A stretch of 59,000 bases of DNA from Faecousia sp. (GTDB taxonomy: Bacteria > Bacillota > Clostridia > Oscillospirales > Oscillospiraceae), in NCBI GenBank assembly GCA_029257335.1, contig JARIBV010000129.1, forward strand, positions 1 to 59,000, in the 5' to 3' direction. Shown piece after piece: positions 1 to 8,271 of the stretch (position 1 is the stretch's first letter; every line of letters starts with the position of its first letter). The notes under the pieces were generated by a model that saw only the letters and a list, made by a program, of their open reading frames with translations, made no database searches and was not told the origin of the DNA. Made by a program: the position numbers and the translations under genes.

Positions 1-3000
1 ACCTACACCAAGGCCGCCGCCTCGGAGCTGCGGGCCAAGATCGCCTCCAAGCTCACGGAGCGCATGGCCCAGGAGCCGGGCAACCGCCATCTGCACCGGC
101 AGATGCAGCGGCTGTATCTGAGCAAGATTTCCACCGTCCACTCCTTTTGCAGCGACCTGCTCCGGGAGTATGCCTTTTATCTGGAGCTGCCCGGAGATGT
201 GCGGGTGGCGGAAGAGGCGGAGTGCCGCACCTATCGGGACAATGCCATGGAGGCGGTGCTGGAGGAGGCCTACGGCAAAATTCAGGACAGCCCCGCTTTG
301 CAGTCCTTTGTGGATACCCAGGGCTTCGGCAGAAGCGACAAGGCGGTGCCCCAGCTCATAGAAAAGGTCTATGACAGCGCCAGATGCCACATCAGACCCC
401 GGCAGTGGATGGATCGGTGCATAGAGCAGGCCAGAGTCCGGCAGGCGGGGGATGCCTCCGAGACGGTGTGGGGGGCCTATCTCATTGACAGGCTCCATGG
501 TTATCTGGACAGTCAGATCGAAAGCCTGACCATTGCCCTGAATCTGGCCAGGACCCAGGAGGACATCGGACCCAAGTACGGCCCCGTGCTGGAGGAAAAC
601 CGGAATCAGCTGAAGGCCCTGAGAGCCTGCCGTACCTGGCAGGAGATCCACGAAAATCAGATCACTTCCTTCGGAAAGATTCCCCCTGTGAGAAAGATTT
701 TCGACCCGGACTGTGCCGAACGGGTCAAGGCCCTCCGGGCTGCGGCGTGGGAGGGGGTCAAGCGGTATCAGGAGCCCTTTGCCACCCCCTCCGGGAAGAT
801 CCTGGAGGATCTGGAACAGACCGCCCTTTCCGTGGAGGGGCTGATGGAGCTGGTTTCGGCTTTCGCAAAGCGCTATGCCTGGGAAAAGGAGCGCCGCCGG
901 GTCCTGGACTTCGGAGATCTGGAGCATAAGACCCTGGAGCTGCTTTTGGGAAAGAACCTGACAGGTCCCACCAGGATCGCGGCGGAAGTGGCAGGCCGGT
1001 TCCGGGAGGTCATGGTGGACGAATATCAGGACACCAACCAGGTGCAGGACCAGATTTTTTCGGTGCTGACCCGGCAGCGGGGCAACTGCTTCATGGTGGG
1101 AGATGTGAAGCAGTCCATCTATCGCTTCCGCCTGGCAGACCCGGGGATCTTCCTGGAAAAATACAATCACTTTGCAGATCATGAGAAGGCTCGGCCGGGG
1201 GAAGGGAGAAAAATCCTGCTGTCCCAGAATTTCAGGTCCGGCCGGGAGGTACTGGCGGCGGCAAACGATGTGTTTGCAAAAACCATGTGCCCCCAGGTGG
1301 GCGGGCTGTACTATGGGGAGGCAGAAGCCCTGCGGCCGGGAATCCCCCGAAAGGACCTGCCCCAGGCCGCAGTGGAGCTTCACTGCCTGCAGCTGCGGGA
1401 GGGAGCGGGCAAGGATGAGACGGAGGCCCAATATGTGGCCCGGCGAATCGCAAGGCTGCTGGAGGAAAAGACCATGATCCGGCAGGGGGAGGATCTTCGC
1501 CCCGTGACTCCGGGAGACATTGTGATCCTCCTGAGAAATCCCGGAAATCTGGCACCGCACTATGTGCAGGCCCTGCTGGCCCAGGGGATTCCCGCCAGTG
1601 CGGATTCCGGGGAAAGCATCCTGGACACCGGGGAAATCAACATTCTGTGGGACCTTCTGCGGGTGGTGGACAATCCTTTGCAGGACATTGCCCTGCATTC
1701 CGTTCTGGCAAGTCCCATCTTTGCGTTTTCCGCGGACCGGCTGGGGGCCCTGCGGGCCGCCCATGGGGAAGGCTGTCTGTATGACTGCCTGTGCCATGGG
1801 GCTGAGGCCGGGGACCGGAAGGCCGGGGAATTTCTGGAGACCTTGCAGGAGCTGCGCCGGACGGCCCGGCTGGAGACCCTGGCCCGGCTCCTGGAAGAGA
1901 TCTACCGCCGGACCCGCATGGAGTCCGTATTCAGCGCCATGAAAAACGGCCCCGCCAGAAAGCGGAACCTGGAGCAGTTTTATGAGATGGCGGCGGCCTT
2001 CGAGCAGGGGGGCCGCCGGGACCTGAGCCAGTTTCTGGAGCATCTGGAAACGCTGCGGGAAAAGGGCCTCAAGAGCCGGGAGGGCAGCAAGAGCCAGTGC
2101 GTCACGGTCCTGAGCATCCACAAATCCAAGGGTCTGGAATACCCCGTGGTGGTGCTGGCCAATCTCTCGGCCCGGTTCAGTCTGGAGGACCAAAAGCCCA
2201 ATCTGCTCATAGACTCCCGGCTGGGGATCGGATGCAGCGTCCTGAACCGGGAGGGACGGTACCGCTATCCCTCTCTGGCCAAAATGGCGATTTCCTGCCG
2301 AATCGACGAGGAAAACACCTCCGAAGAGCTGAGAGTGCTGTATGTGGCCATGACCAGGGCCAAGGATATGCTGATTATGACCTATGCGGACAAATATGCC
2401 TCCGCCAAGCTGAAAACCATCGCCACCCGGCTTCAGCCGGAGCATGACTATCTCCTGGCGCAGGAGGCAGGCTCCATGGGCTTCTGGGTCCTGATGGCCG
2501 CCATGGGCCGCACGGAGGCAGGGCAGCTCTTTGAAAAGGGGGGCTATCCCATGGAGCCCAGGGTCAGCGACATTCCCTGGCGGATCTTCTGGAAGGAGCT
2601 GGGGCCGGAGCAGACCCAGACCGGAGCGGTGCAGGAGGAGCAGACCGGCCCCGTGGTGACGGCGGATCGGCTGTCCGGGGCATTGCCCGGGGAATATGCC
2701 CATCAGGCCGCCACGCTGGCCCCCTCAAAGATCACGGCCACGGAGCTGAAGGGGCGGGAGCTGGACCAGGAGGCCGCCCAGGGAGCCTATCAGCCGGGGG
2801 CGGGAACATCCGGCCGATGGCAGATGCCCAATTTCTCCCCCAAAAAGGCATTGGACAGCCGCAGCTTCGGCGTTGCCACCCATCTGGCCATGCAGTTCAT
2901 CCGCTATGAATCCTGCACCACGGCCCAGGGGGTGGAGCAGGAGCTGGACCGGCTGAAAGAGCGGGCCTTCCTGACCCCGGAACAGGCAGAGGCAGTGAAT

Positions 3001-3375
3001 CGGAAGTGGATCCTGGACTTCTTTTCCACGGATCTGGGCAGGCGGCTTTCCACGCAGCGGGAGGTCCTGCGGGAATTTAAGTTCTCCGTGCTGGAAGACG
3101 GCACCTTGCTGTCTTCCCGGCTGGCGGGAGAGCAGCTGCTGCTGCAAGGCGTGGTGGATTGCTGCCTCATGGAAGAGGACGGCATGACCATTCTGGACTT
3201 CAAAACCGACCGGGTGAAGCCCGGCGGGGAGGAGGCCATGGCCCGGCGGTACGCTCCCCAGCTGCAAGCCTATGGCAGAGCCCTGGGGAAAATCTTCAAA
3301 AAGCCCGTGAAAAAGCTGCTGCTTTATTTCTTCCGGACCGGAGCCCTGCGGGAGGTGGAATTTCCCTCCTATTGA
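1..3375 (+). CDS. addA: ATP-dependent helicase/nuclease subunit A (AddA), 5'-truncated by window edge
   Basis: AddA is the helicase-nuclease subunit of the AddAB complex, which resects double-strand breaks for RecA-dependent repair. The frame is open from base 1, so the start and the Walker A motif lie outside the window; 1124 residues are visible and about 100 are probably missing. Visible superfamily 1 motifs in order: motif Ia (TYTKAAASELR, bases 1-33), Walker B VDEYQDTNQ near 1015, motif III GDVKQSIYRF near 1100, motif V SIHKSKGLEYPVVV near 2113, and motif VI LYVAMTRAKD near 2338. The C-terminus has the RecB-type nuclease core ILDFKTD near 3190. The first ATG at 64 is internal. The partner addB would be expected just upstream. 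It ends at a TGA, and the pseudouridine synthase begins 58 bases later. The identification is secure; only the N-terminus is unseen. Confidence 0.95.
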   Translation, partial: TYTKAAASELRAKIASKLTERMAQEPGNRHLHRQMQRLYLSKISTVHSFCSDLLREYAFYLELPGDVRVAEEAECRTYRDNAMEAVLEEAYGKIQDSPALQSFVDTQGFGRSDKAVPQLIEKVYDSARCHIRPRQWMDRCIEQARVRQAGDASETVWGAYLIDRLHGYLDSQIESLTIALNLARTQEDIGPKYGPVLEENRNQLKALRACRTWQEIHENQITSFGKIPPVRKIFDPDCAERVKALRAAAWEGVKRYQEPFATPSGKILEDLEQTALSVEGLMELVSAFAKRYAWEKERRRVLDFGDLEHKTLELLLGKNLTGPTRIAAEVAGRFREVMVDEYQDTNQVQDQIFSVLTRQRGNCFMVGDVKQSIYRFRLADPGIFLEKYNHFADHEKARPGEGRKILLSQNFRSGREVLAAANDVFAKTMCPQVGGLYYGEAEALRPGIPRKDLPQAAVELHCLQLREGAGKDETEAQYVARRIARLLEEKTMIRQGEDLRPVTPGDIVILLRNPGNLAPHYVQALLAQGIPASADSGESILDTGEINILWDLLRVVDNPLQDIALHSVLASPIFAFSADRLGALRAAHGEGCLYDCLCHGAEAGDRKAGEFLETLQELRRTARLETLARLLEEIYRRTRMESVFSAMKNGPARKRNLEQFYEMAAAFEQGGRRDLSQFLEHLETLREKGLKSREGSKSQCVTVLSIHKSKGLEYPVVVLANLSARFSLEDQKPNLLIDSRLGIGCSVLNREGRYRYPSLAKMAISCRIDEENTSEELRVLYVAMTRAKDMLIMTYADKYASAKLKTIATRLQPEHDYLLAQEAGSMGFWVLMAAMGRTEAGQLFEKGGYPMEPRVSDIPWRIFWKELGPEQTQTGAVQEEQTGPVVTADRLSGALPGEYAHQAATLAPSKITATELKGRELDQEAAQGAYQPGAGTSGRWQMPNFSPKKALDSRSFGVATHLAMQFIRYESCTTAQGVEQELDRLKERAFLTPEQAEAVNRKWILDFFSTDLGRRLSTQREVLREFKFSVLEDGTLLSSRLAGEQLLLQGVVDCCLMEEDGMTILDFKTDRVKPGGEEAMARRYAPQLQAYGRALGKIFKKPVKKLLLYFFRTGALREVEFPSY

Positions 3376-3433
3376 CAAATATCCCGGGGTCGATTATCAT
3401 TTCTGTAGAAAATCGGAATTGGCAGGTGTATCC

Positions 3434-4384
3434 ATGAAGGAATTCTATATTGAGAAAAATGACGCCGGACTGCGGCTGGATCGGTATTTGGCAAAGGCGG
3501 TGCCGCTGCTGCCCGCCTCCCTGGCCCAGAAATACATCCGCATCAAGCGCATCAAGCGCAATGGGGCAAGGGTCCAGCGGGACGACCGTCTCATGGAAGG
3601 CGATCGTTTGCAGCTGTATATCAACGACGAGTTTTTCGACACGCCACGGGCATACAATGCCTATCTCACCGTGGCGGTCCCAAAGCTTACCGTTGTCTAT
3701 GAGGATGAAAATATCCTTCTGGTGGACAAACGCCCCGGTCTGGCGGTCCATCCCCACGACGGGGCGGAGTACGGAAAGACCCTCATTGACCACATTCAGG
3801 CCTATCTCTATGCCAAGGGGGAGTGGAAGCCCAGGACTTCCACCTTTGTGCCTGCCCTGTGCAACCGCATCGACCGGAACACCGGGGGCATTGTGATCGC
3901 GGCCAAAAATGCCGAGGCACTGCGGATCCTCAATCAGAAGGTGAAGGACCGGGAGCTGGATAAGCGGTATCTGGCCATCATCGAGGGCACCATGAAGCCG
4001 GAAACAGGCTCCCTCCGGGGGCAGATCTTCAAGGACGCCGCAAAAAACAGGGTGTTCGTATCGGAAAAACCCCAGCCCGGCTCCAAAACGGCGGTGACAA
4101 ACTATGTGACGCTGGAAAAGAAAAACGGCCTGTCACTGGTGGAGTGCCAGCTGATTACGGGCCGGACCCATCAGATCCGTGCCCAGTTTGCCCATGCCGG
4201 GCATCCCCTTCTGGGAGACGGGAAGTATGGAAAGCTGGACAAGCGCTTCGACCGGCGGTATCAGGCCCTGTACGCCTACAAGCTCACCTTTGCCTTCACC
4301 ACGGAAAGCGGAATCCTGGCGTATCTCAACGGAAAGAGCGTTCAGGTAGAGCAGGTGGACTTTGTGAAGGAATACTTTTCCTGA
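3434..4384 (+). CDS. RluA-family 23S rRNA pseudouridine synthase with S4 domain
   Basis: This enzyme isomerises uridine to pseudouridine in structured RNA, probably 23S rRNA (RluC/RluD group). The 316-residue protein starts with an S4-type RNA-binding segment (about residues 10-70), followed by the RluA catalytic domain. The catalytic Asp is Asp147 in the family motif region RIDRNTGG, and the later GRTHQIRAQFAHAGHPLLGD block is the conserved substrate-site motif. A TTG 15 bases upstream could extend the frame. I prefer ATG 3434 because GGCAGGTG sits at ribosome-binding distance. Which uridine it modifies cannot be told from the sequence. It lies between addA and the VanZ-like gene in the same direction, with close spacing. 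Confidence 0.9.
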   Translation: MKEFYIEKNDAGLRLDRYLAKAVPLLPASLAQKYIRIKRIKRNGARVQRDDRLMEGDRLQLYINDEFFDTPRAYNAYLTVAVPKLTVVYEDENILLVDKRPGLAVHPHDGAEYGKTLIDHIQAYLYAKGEWKPRTSTFVPALCNRIDRNTGGIVIAAKNAEALRILNQKVKDRELDKRYLAIIEGTMKPETGSLRGQIFKDAAKNRVFVSEKPQPGSKTAVTNYVTLEKKNGLSLVECQLITGRTHQIRAQFAHAGHPLLGDGKYGKLDKRFDRRYQALYAYKLTFAFTTESGILAYLNGKSVQVEQVDFVKEYFS

Positions 4385-4404
4385 GGCCGGAGAGGGGAGC
4401 GTCG

Positions 4405-4833
4405 ATGTTTCAGAGAACTACAAAAAACAGAAGGATCAGCCTGGCCTGTATTCTGGTCATGCTGGTGTTTATCTGGGGCAATTCCAGCCTGTCCGGGGTG
4501 GAGTCCTCGGAGGTCAGCGGCTTTGCGGCAGAGCTTCTGGCCCGGATTTTCGGAGATGCCGTGCTGCAAGCCACCTTCCTCATCCGAAAGCTGGGGCATT
4601 TCACGGAATTTGCCCTGCTGGGGTGGGCGCTCAGCTGGAACGGCGGCCTCAGAGAGCGGCCTGCGGGGGAAGCCCTTTTGCTGGGCCTGCTGACGGCCAT
4701 GACGGACGAGACCATTCAGCTCTTCGTCCCGGGCCGGGCGGGAATGGTTCAGGACGTGTGGATCGACTTTTCCGGCGTGCTGGTGGGAGCGGGGATCCTG
4801 GCTCTGCTCCGCAAAAGAGCGAAAACTGCATGA
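4405..4833 (+). CDS. VanZ-like membrane protein
   Basis: A 142-residue membrane protein of the VanZ family. The family is named after a teicoplanin-resistance accessory protein, but most members have no known function. Three to four hydrophobic helices are visible: residues about 9-26, 55-72, 81-98 and 115-135. The family-typical polar stretches LGHFTEFALLGW and DETIQLFVPGRAGM-QDVWID are both present. The ATG at 4405 follows GAGAGGGGAGC, which fits a ribosome binding site, and lies 20 bases after the pseudouridine synthase stop, so the two are probably cotranscribed. The same frame is open further upstream inside the neighbouring gene, but that part is a shadow. A specific role in antibiotic resistance is not supported by the context. 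Confidence 0.85.
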   Translation: MFQRTTKNRRISLACILVMLVFIWGNSSLSGVESSEVSGFAAELLARIFGDAVLQATFLIRKLGHFTEFALLGWALSWNGGLRERPAGEALLLGLLTAMTDETIQLFVPGRAGMVQDVWIDFSGVLVGAGILALLRKRAKTA

Positions 4834-4892
4834 AAACAGAGTGCAGTGGACGACATCAAAAAATTACGAAATCAATTTAAGGTAGGGTTTTA

Positions 4893-5825
4893 ATGGCAAT
4901 CGGACAGAAATACATCAATATCACAAACTTTTTGCAAAACAGCGGCAAGGAGCAAATCAGACTTACATTTGAACAGATGGAGGCAATGTGCCCCATTCCC
5001 AAAAGCGCATATACCAGCCGCACCCCATGGAGAAATTCCGGGCTGTCGTTTTCCAGTGCCTGGATGAATGCCGGATATGGGGTCTGCGCCGTCAAACCGG
5101 AGGAGCAGTGGGTGGAATTCGTGAAAGGGGAGGCGGCCGGGAGAAAGAATCCCCGAGAGCTTGCCCAGGTCTCCCCGGAAACGGCCAATGAATTGCTGGA
5201 TGGGGGCCTGCTGTGCCTGGATTCGATTCTGAAGGAAAGACATCACCTCTATCGTCCCTGGGAGCACTGTTTCCGTGCGTTTTCCGCCCCCTTTGACGGC
5301 AGTGAGGAAAGGCTGGAGGATCTGTCGCTTCAGCTGGCATGGTATCTGGGAACCTGCGGCGTGCTCCGAAACGGGGTCTTGCAGGACAAAGACTATGAAG
5401 TGCAGCTGCCCGTTGTGCGGCTCGTCATGGACTCAAAGTGGGACTGCCTGCGGGGGCTTCCCGCCGAAAAGCTGAGAGAGGAAGAGCCGGTCCGGTGCCT
5501 GTTGGAGCTGGCGCAGCGGCTGGGGCAGTGCTATGAAGAAACTGCCGGAAGGAAGGTCACGGATGCATGGCTCACCAGCGTCCTGCTGGGAACACTGGGG
5601 TGTGTCCCTGTCTATGACCGGGCCTTCAAGGCGGCCCTGAGAAAAACCGGGGCCGCAAGCGGCACATTCGGAAAACGCTCCCTGATGCAATTAGGAAGCT
5701 TCTACAGCCGGCACGCACAGGAGCTGGAGGCCCTGCGCTCCATGTGTCCCACGGATCAGGTGGAATATCCCCAGGCCCTGCTGCTGGCCATGTGTTTTTC
5801 CGGCTATGACACCCTGCACGGCTAA
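4893..5825 (+). CDS. Unrecognised 310-aa protein with DUF7662-like N-terminus
   Basis: I do not recognise this protein as a whole. Residues about 5-75 (YINITNFLQ, LTFEQMEAM, IPKSAY, AWMNAGYGV) resemble the small DUF7662 module often found alone or fused in bacterial proteins of unknown, possibly defence-related, function. The rest (residues about 90-310) is soluble and mostly helical. It contains LLGTLGCVPVYDRAF, a phrase I associate with uncharacterised proteins, and a C-terminal helical segment. No signal peptide, membrane segment or known catalytic motif is apparent. The start ATG follows AAGGTAGGG. The gene stands alone: 59 bases separate it from the VanZ-like gene and a strong terminator follows at 5875. 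Function is unknown; it could be an accessory gene. Confidence 0.8.
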   Translation: MAIGQKYINITNFLQNSGKEQIRLTFEQMEAMCPIPKSAYTSRTPWRNSGLSFSSAWMNAGYGVCAVKPEEQWVEFVKGEAAGRKNPRELAQVSPETANELLDGGLLCLDSILKERHHLYRPWEHCFRAFSAPFDGSEERLEDLSLQLAWYLGTCGVLRNGVLQDKDYEVQLPVVRLVMDSKWDCLRGLPAEKLREEEPVRCLLELAQRLGQCYEETAGRKVTDAWLTSVLLGTLGCVPVYDRAFKAALRKTGAASGTFGKRSLMQLGSFYSRHAQELEALRSMCPTDQVEYPQALLLAMCFSGYDTLHG

Positions 5826-5874
5826 AATGATCTGACGGTGTCAGAGAAAACGCTGCGCCCATATAACAGAACAA

Positions 5875-5913
5875 AGCGGAAGCGCATCGAAGTCCGATAC
5901 GCTTCCGCTTTTT
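5875..5913 (+). terminator. Rho-independent terminator
   Basis: A perfect 10-bp arm AGCGGAAGCG pairs with CGCTTCCGCT, with further pairing inward, followed by TTTTT. It ends the transcript of the gene stopping at 5825. It may also work in reverse for the convergent nitroreductase gene, since TTTGTT follows on the other strand. Confidence 0.85.
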
Positions 5914-5937
5914 GCTTGCCGACCGCAGGAAGGCCGG

Positions 5938-6480
5938 TTATGGTTCCTCGGCTCCCAGTTCCGTCACCAGCTCTTGCAGCGCTTTTCTTTTTTTCTTACG
6001 CAGCGGGTCGCTGGGGGCAGGGTATCCCAGGGCGATCACCAGTCGGACGGGCCGATCCAAATGGCAGATTTTCCGAATCTTTTCATCATCCAGCCATCCC
6101 AGAATACAGGTGCCCAGCCCCTGGGCGGTTGCTTCCGCGGTGAGGTAGGCGGCGGCAATGCCGATGTCAATGGAGCGATAATCGATCTTTTTGACCTTGG
6201 AACCCAGGGCGGCGGTTTTCACATAGGGCTGTTCGGAAATGACGATCATCACCGGGGCGCCGCTGGTGAATTTGTTCATCCCCATGGACTGGGTGGCCAG
6301 GGCGACCTCCCTGGCGGCCCGGCCGTGGCAGAGGGTGAAGTGATAGGGCTGCCCGTTGCAGGCAGAGGGGGACAGCTGCGCCGCGGCCAAAATGGCATCC
6401 AGCTTTTCCCGTTCCACAGGCCGCCCGCTGTCGTAGTTCCGGCAGGACTGCCGGGCTTGGGCAATTTCAGAAAAATTCAT
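5938..6480 (-). CDS. Nitroreductase-family flavoprotein
   Basis: A 180-residue FMN-dependent oxidoreductase of the nitroreductase superfamily. These enzymes reduce nitro compounds, quinones or other electrophiles with NAD(P)H; the physiological substrate here is unknown. Family features seen: an N-terminal RQSCRNYDS stretch matching the usual RRSxRxY FMN-phosphate motif, SPSACNGQPYHF matching the SPSxxNxQPW region, and the central DIGIAAAYLTAEATAQGLGTC helix typical of the dimer core, followed by GYPAPS near the C-terminus. It is at the short end of the family. ATG 6480 follows AAAGGAGGTCC. The gene is transcribed alone from its own promoter, convergent with the gene ending at 5825. Confidence 0.9.
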   Translation of the reverse strand: MNFSEIAQARQSCRNYDSGRPVEREKLDAILAAAQLSPSACNGQPYHFTLCHGRAAREVALATQSMGMNKFTSGAPVMIVISEQPYVKTAALGSKVKKIDYRSIDIGIAAAYLTAEATAQGLGTCILGWLDDEKIRKICHLDRPVRLVIALGYPAPSDPLRKKKRKALQELVTELGAEEP

Positions 6481-6513
6481 GGGAGGACCTCCTTTGTTTG
6501 TTTTGTTCAGTGT

Positions 6514-6542
6514 AGCATATTTTTACAGAAAAAGCTATGCAA
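6514..6542 (-). promoter_or_regulatory. Sigma-A-type promoter of the nitroreductase gene
   Basis: On the minus strand TTGCAT (6542-6537), a 17-base spacer and TATGCT (6519-6514). The site lies about 35 bases upstream of the start codon. Confidence 0.5.
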
Positions 6543-6581
6543 ACGGTTTTTTTCTGTGAAAGCCGAAGGTCCTTCCTCATA

Positions 6582-6616
6582 AAACCGGGCTGCCCCACAG
6601 ATGGGCAGCCCGGTTT
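6582..6616 (-). terminator. Terminator of the spoVAD-spoVAE-small protein operon
   Basis: Perfect 14-bp inverted repeat AAACCGGGCTGCCC around CACAGAT, followed on the minus strand by a short T run (GGTTTTATG). It starts four bases after the stop of the 48-residue protein, so it marks the 3' end of the forespore operon. Confidence 0.85.
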
Positions 6617-6619
6617 GCC

Positions 6620-6766
6620 TTAGTACTGGTTCTTGTTCTCGGTGCGGTGTTCGCCACGGCCGCAGTTTTCCGTGCGGTTCTCGGTTTTGTTCTCGGTGCG
6701 GTTTTCGGTCTTGTTCTGATACTGGTTCTGGGTCTTGGAATTCTGCTTCTGGTTCTGCTTATTCAT
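6620..6766 (-). CDS. 48-aa Asn/Gln-rich TEN-repeat protein, candidate small spore protein
   Basis: A very small gene, clear once read by eye. The ATG at 6766 follows a perfect AGGAGG at seven bases, the frame ends at TAA and a terminator follows directly. The 48-residue product is almost free of hydrophobic residues and consists mainly of Asn, Gln, Lys, Arg, Thr and Glu, with five TEN triplets spaced as K/R-TEN repeats and one Cys near residue 35. It lies 66 bases downstream of spoVAE in the same direction, and a sigma-G-like promoter covers the spoVAE stop. Gamma-type small acid-soluble spore proteins have similar composition (rich in Gln and Asn, low complexity), but no established SASP signature or germination-protease site is visible. 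A coat or core spore protein is therefore inference from context and composition. The coding call itself is well supported. Confidence 0.75.
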   Translation of the reverse strand: MNKQNQKQNSKTQNQYQNKTENRTENKTENRTENCGRGEHRTENKNQY

Positions 6767-6809
6767 AGCATAAACCTCCTCTGTTTTCGTTCGGGGATGT
6801 CCCCGCAGA

Positions 6810-6838
6810 TAGTGTGTCCCGGATGCGGGGGATTATTC
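6810..6838 (-). promoter_or_regulatory. Sigma-G-like internal promoter before the small N/Q-rich gene
   Basis: On the minus strand GAATA (6838-6834) matches the sigma-G -35 pattern GHATR, followed by a 17-base spacer and CACACTA (6816-6810), one mismatch from the -10 pattern CATWHTA. The spacing is the same as in the spoVAD promoter at 8243-8271. It overlaps the end of spoVAE and would drive the 48-residue protein separately. Confidence 0.35.
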
Positions 6839-7195
6839 GCAGGATTTGTCCTTTGGCCTGAAAATCAGAGACACCAGAAGACCCATGAAAATGGCAATGG
6901 CAATGCCCGCCGCACAGGCTCCCAGCCCGCCGGTAAAAATTCCCAGAAATCCCTGTTCTTCCACGGCTTTTCGGACCCCCTTTGCCAGGTTATATCCGAA
7001 GCCCGTGAGAGGGACCGTGGCACCTGCCCCGGCGAAGTCCACAAGAGGCTCATACAGACCCACGCCCCCCAGGATCACCCCCAGCACCACATAGCCCACC
7101 AGGATCCTGGCCGGGGTGAGGCTGGTTTTGTCCACCAGGATCTGCCCCAGCAGACACAGACTGCCGCCGATTAAAAACGCCCAAAGATAGTCCAT
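6833..7195 (-). CDS. spoVAE: Stage V sporulation protein AE (SpoVAE, SpoVAEb type)
   Basis: SpoVAE is a small membrane protein of the SpoVA channel that moves calcium-dipicolinic acid into the forespore and out during germination. The 120-residue product has four hydrophobic segments (about residues 4-18, 28-50, 62-72 and 85-111) and the typical family phrases SLCLLGQILVDKTSLTPARI and GAGATVPLTGFG. Length matches the SpoVAEb form. It follows spoVAD with a gap of three bases, so the two are translationally linked. It would act in the inner forespore membrane with SpoVAC and SpoVAD; no spoVAC is found beside it here, unlike the usual clostridial spoVAC-spoVAD-spoVAE order. Confidence 0.95.
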   Translation of the reverse strand: MDYLWAFLIGGSLCLLGQILVDKTSLTPARILVGYVVLGVILGGVGLYEPLVDFAGAGATVPLTGFGYNLAKGVRKAVEEQGFLGIFTGGLGACAAGIAIAIFMGLLVSLIFRPKDKSCE

Positions 7196-7198
7196 AGC

Positions 7199-8218
7199 TT
7201 ACCTTCTTTCCGTTGTGATGGACAGGGCATGGCACACGCCGGGGATAGATTCGCCCTGCTGGGTGGAGGTGGGGGACAGAAGGGCACCGGTGCCGCAAAA
7301 GAGGATCCGCTTATAATGCCCCTGCCGCAGATGCTCCAGAAGATAGCCGCACAGCACCACGGCGCTGCATCCGCAGCCGGAGCCTCCGGCGTGAACATCC
7401 TGCGCCTCCCGGTCGAAAATCAGAACGCCGCAGTCGCAATAGCGCTGCCCCAGGGGTGCCCCCATCCGGGCAAACCGGTCCGCCACAATGTCCATCCCCA
7501 GCTTTCCCAGATCCCCTGTGACGATCAGGTCATAGTCCTCCGGGCTTCTGCCCAGATCCTCCAGATGGGCCTGTATGGTGGAAACCGCGGCAGGTGCCAT
7601 GGCGGCACCCATGTTGCCGGGGTCGGTGATGCCCAGGTCCACAATGGTGCCCATGGTGGCGGCCTCTACCCGGGGGCCCGTACCGGAGGGGCACAGCAAA
7701 AGGCCCCCGGCTCCCGTGACGGTCCACTGGGCCGTGGGAGAACGCTGGCCGCCATAGCCCAGGGGAAAGCGGTACTGCCGCTCGGAGGCGGCAAAGTGGG
7801 AGGAGGTCATTGCCACCACATGGTCGGCAAAGCCGCCGGAGACCGCCATGGAGGCCACCAGAAGGGACTCTGCCATGGTAGAACAGGCCCCATACAGCCC
7901 CAGAGCGGGAATATTCAGATTCCGCAGGGCAAAGCTGGAGGAAATGCACTGGTTGAGAAGGTCCCCGGAGCACACCAGATCCAGATCCTCCATGGATTTT
8001 CCTGCCTTGTGAAGAAGCAGAGACAGGGCGGTTTTCTGCATGTGACATTCGGCCTTTTCCCAGCTCTTCTCTCCCCAATAGGTATCCTGGGAGGTCCGGT
8101 CAAAGTAGGCGCCCAGCGGGCCTTCCGACTCCTTTTTCCCCGCCACACTGGCCCAGGCGGTAATGGTGGGGGCATTGGGAAAGAGAATGCTTTGCCTGCC
8201 CTGATTGTACTTTGCCAT
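7199..8218 (-). CDS. spoVAD: Stage V sporulation protein AD (SpoVAD)
   Basis: SpoVAD is the thiolase-fold, DPA-binding soluble subunit of the spore SpoVA channel, located on the outer face of the inner spore membrane. The 339-residue protein has the family's N-terminus (FPNAPTITAWASVAGKKE), the central LGLYGACSTMAESLLVASM block that corresponds to the thiolase active-site region, and GSGCGCSAVV near the C-terminus. ATG 8218 follows AAAGGAGG at a proper distance and is preferred over upstream in-frame codons. The gene heads an operon with spoVAE and the N/Q-rich small protein. A good sigma-G promoter lies 25 bases upstream, so expression should be confined to the forespore. Confidence 0.95.
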   Translation of the reverse strand: MAKYNQGRQSILFPNAPTITAWASVAGKKESEGPLGAYFDRTSQDTYWGEKSWEKAECHMQKTALSLLLHKAGKSMEDLDLVCSGDLLNQCISSSFALRNLNIPALGLYGACSTMAESLLVASMAVSGGFADHVVAMTSSHFAASERQYRFPLGYGGQRSPTAQWTVTGAGGLLLCPSGTGPRVEAATMGTIVDLGITDPGNMGAAMAPAAVSTIQAHLEDLGRSPEDYDLIVTGDLGKLGMDIVADRFARMGAPLGQRYCDCGVLIFDREAQDVHAGGSGCGCSAVVLCGYLLEHLRQGHYKRILFCGTGALLSPTSTQQGESIPGVCHALSITTERR

Positions 8219-8242
8219 GAAATTCCTCCTTTCATGCCTCTT

Positions 8243-8271
8243 TAGTATGGCCCAGGGAGGAAAAATCATGT
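8243..8271 (-). promoter_or_regulatory. Sigma-G promoter of the spoVAD operon
   Basis: Minus strand: ACATG (8271-8267) close to the -35 pattern GHATR, 17-base spacer, then CATACTA (8249-8243), a perfect match to the sigma-G/F -10 pattern CATWHTA. This predicts forespore-specific transcription, as known for spoVA operons. Confidence 0.6.
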
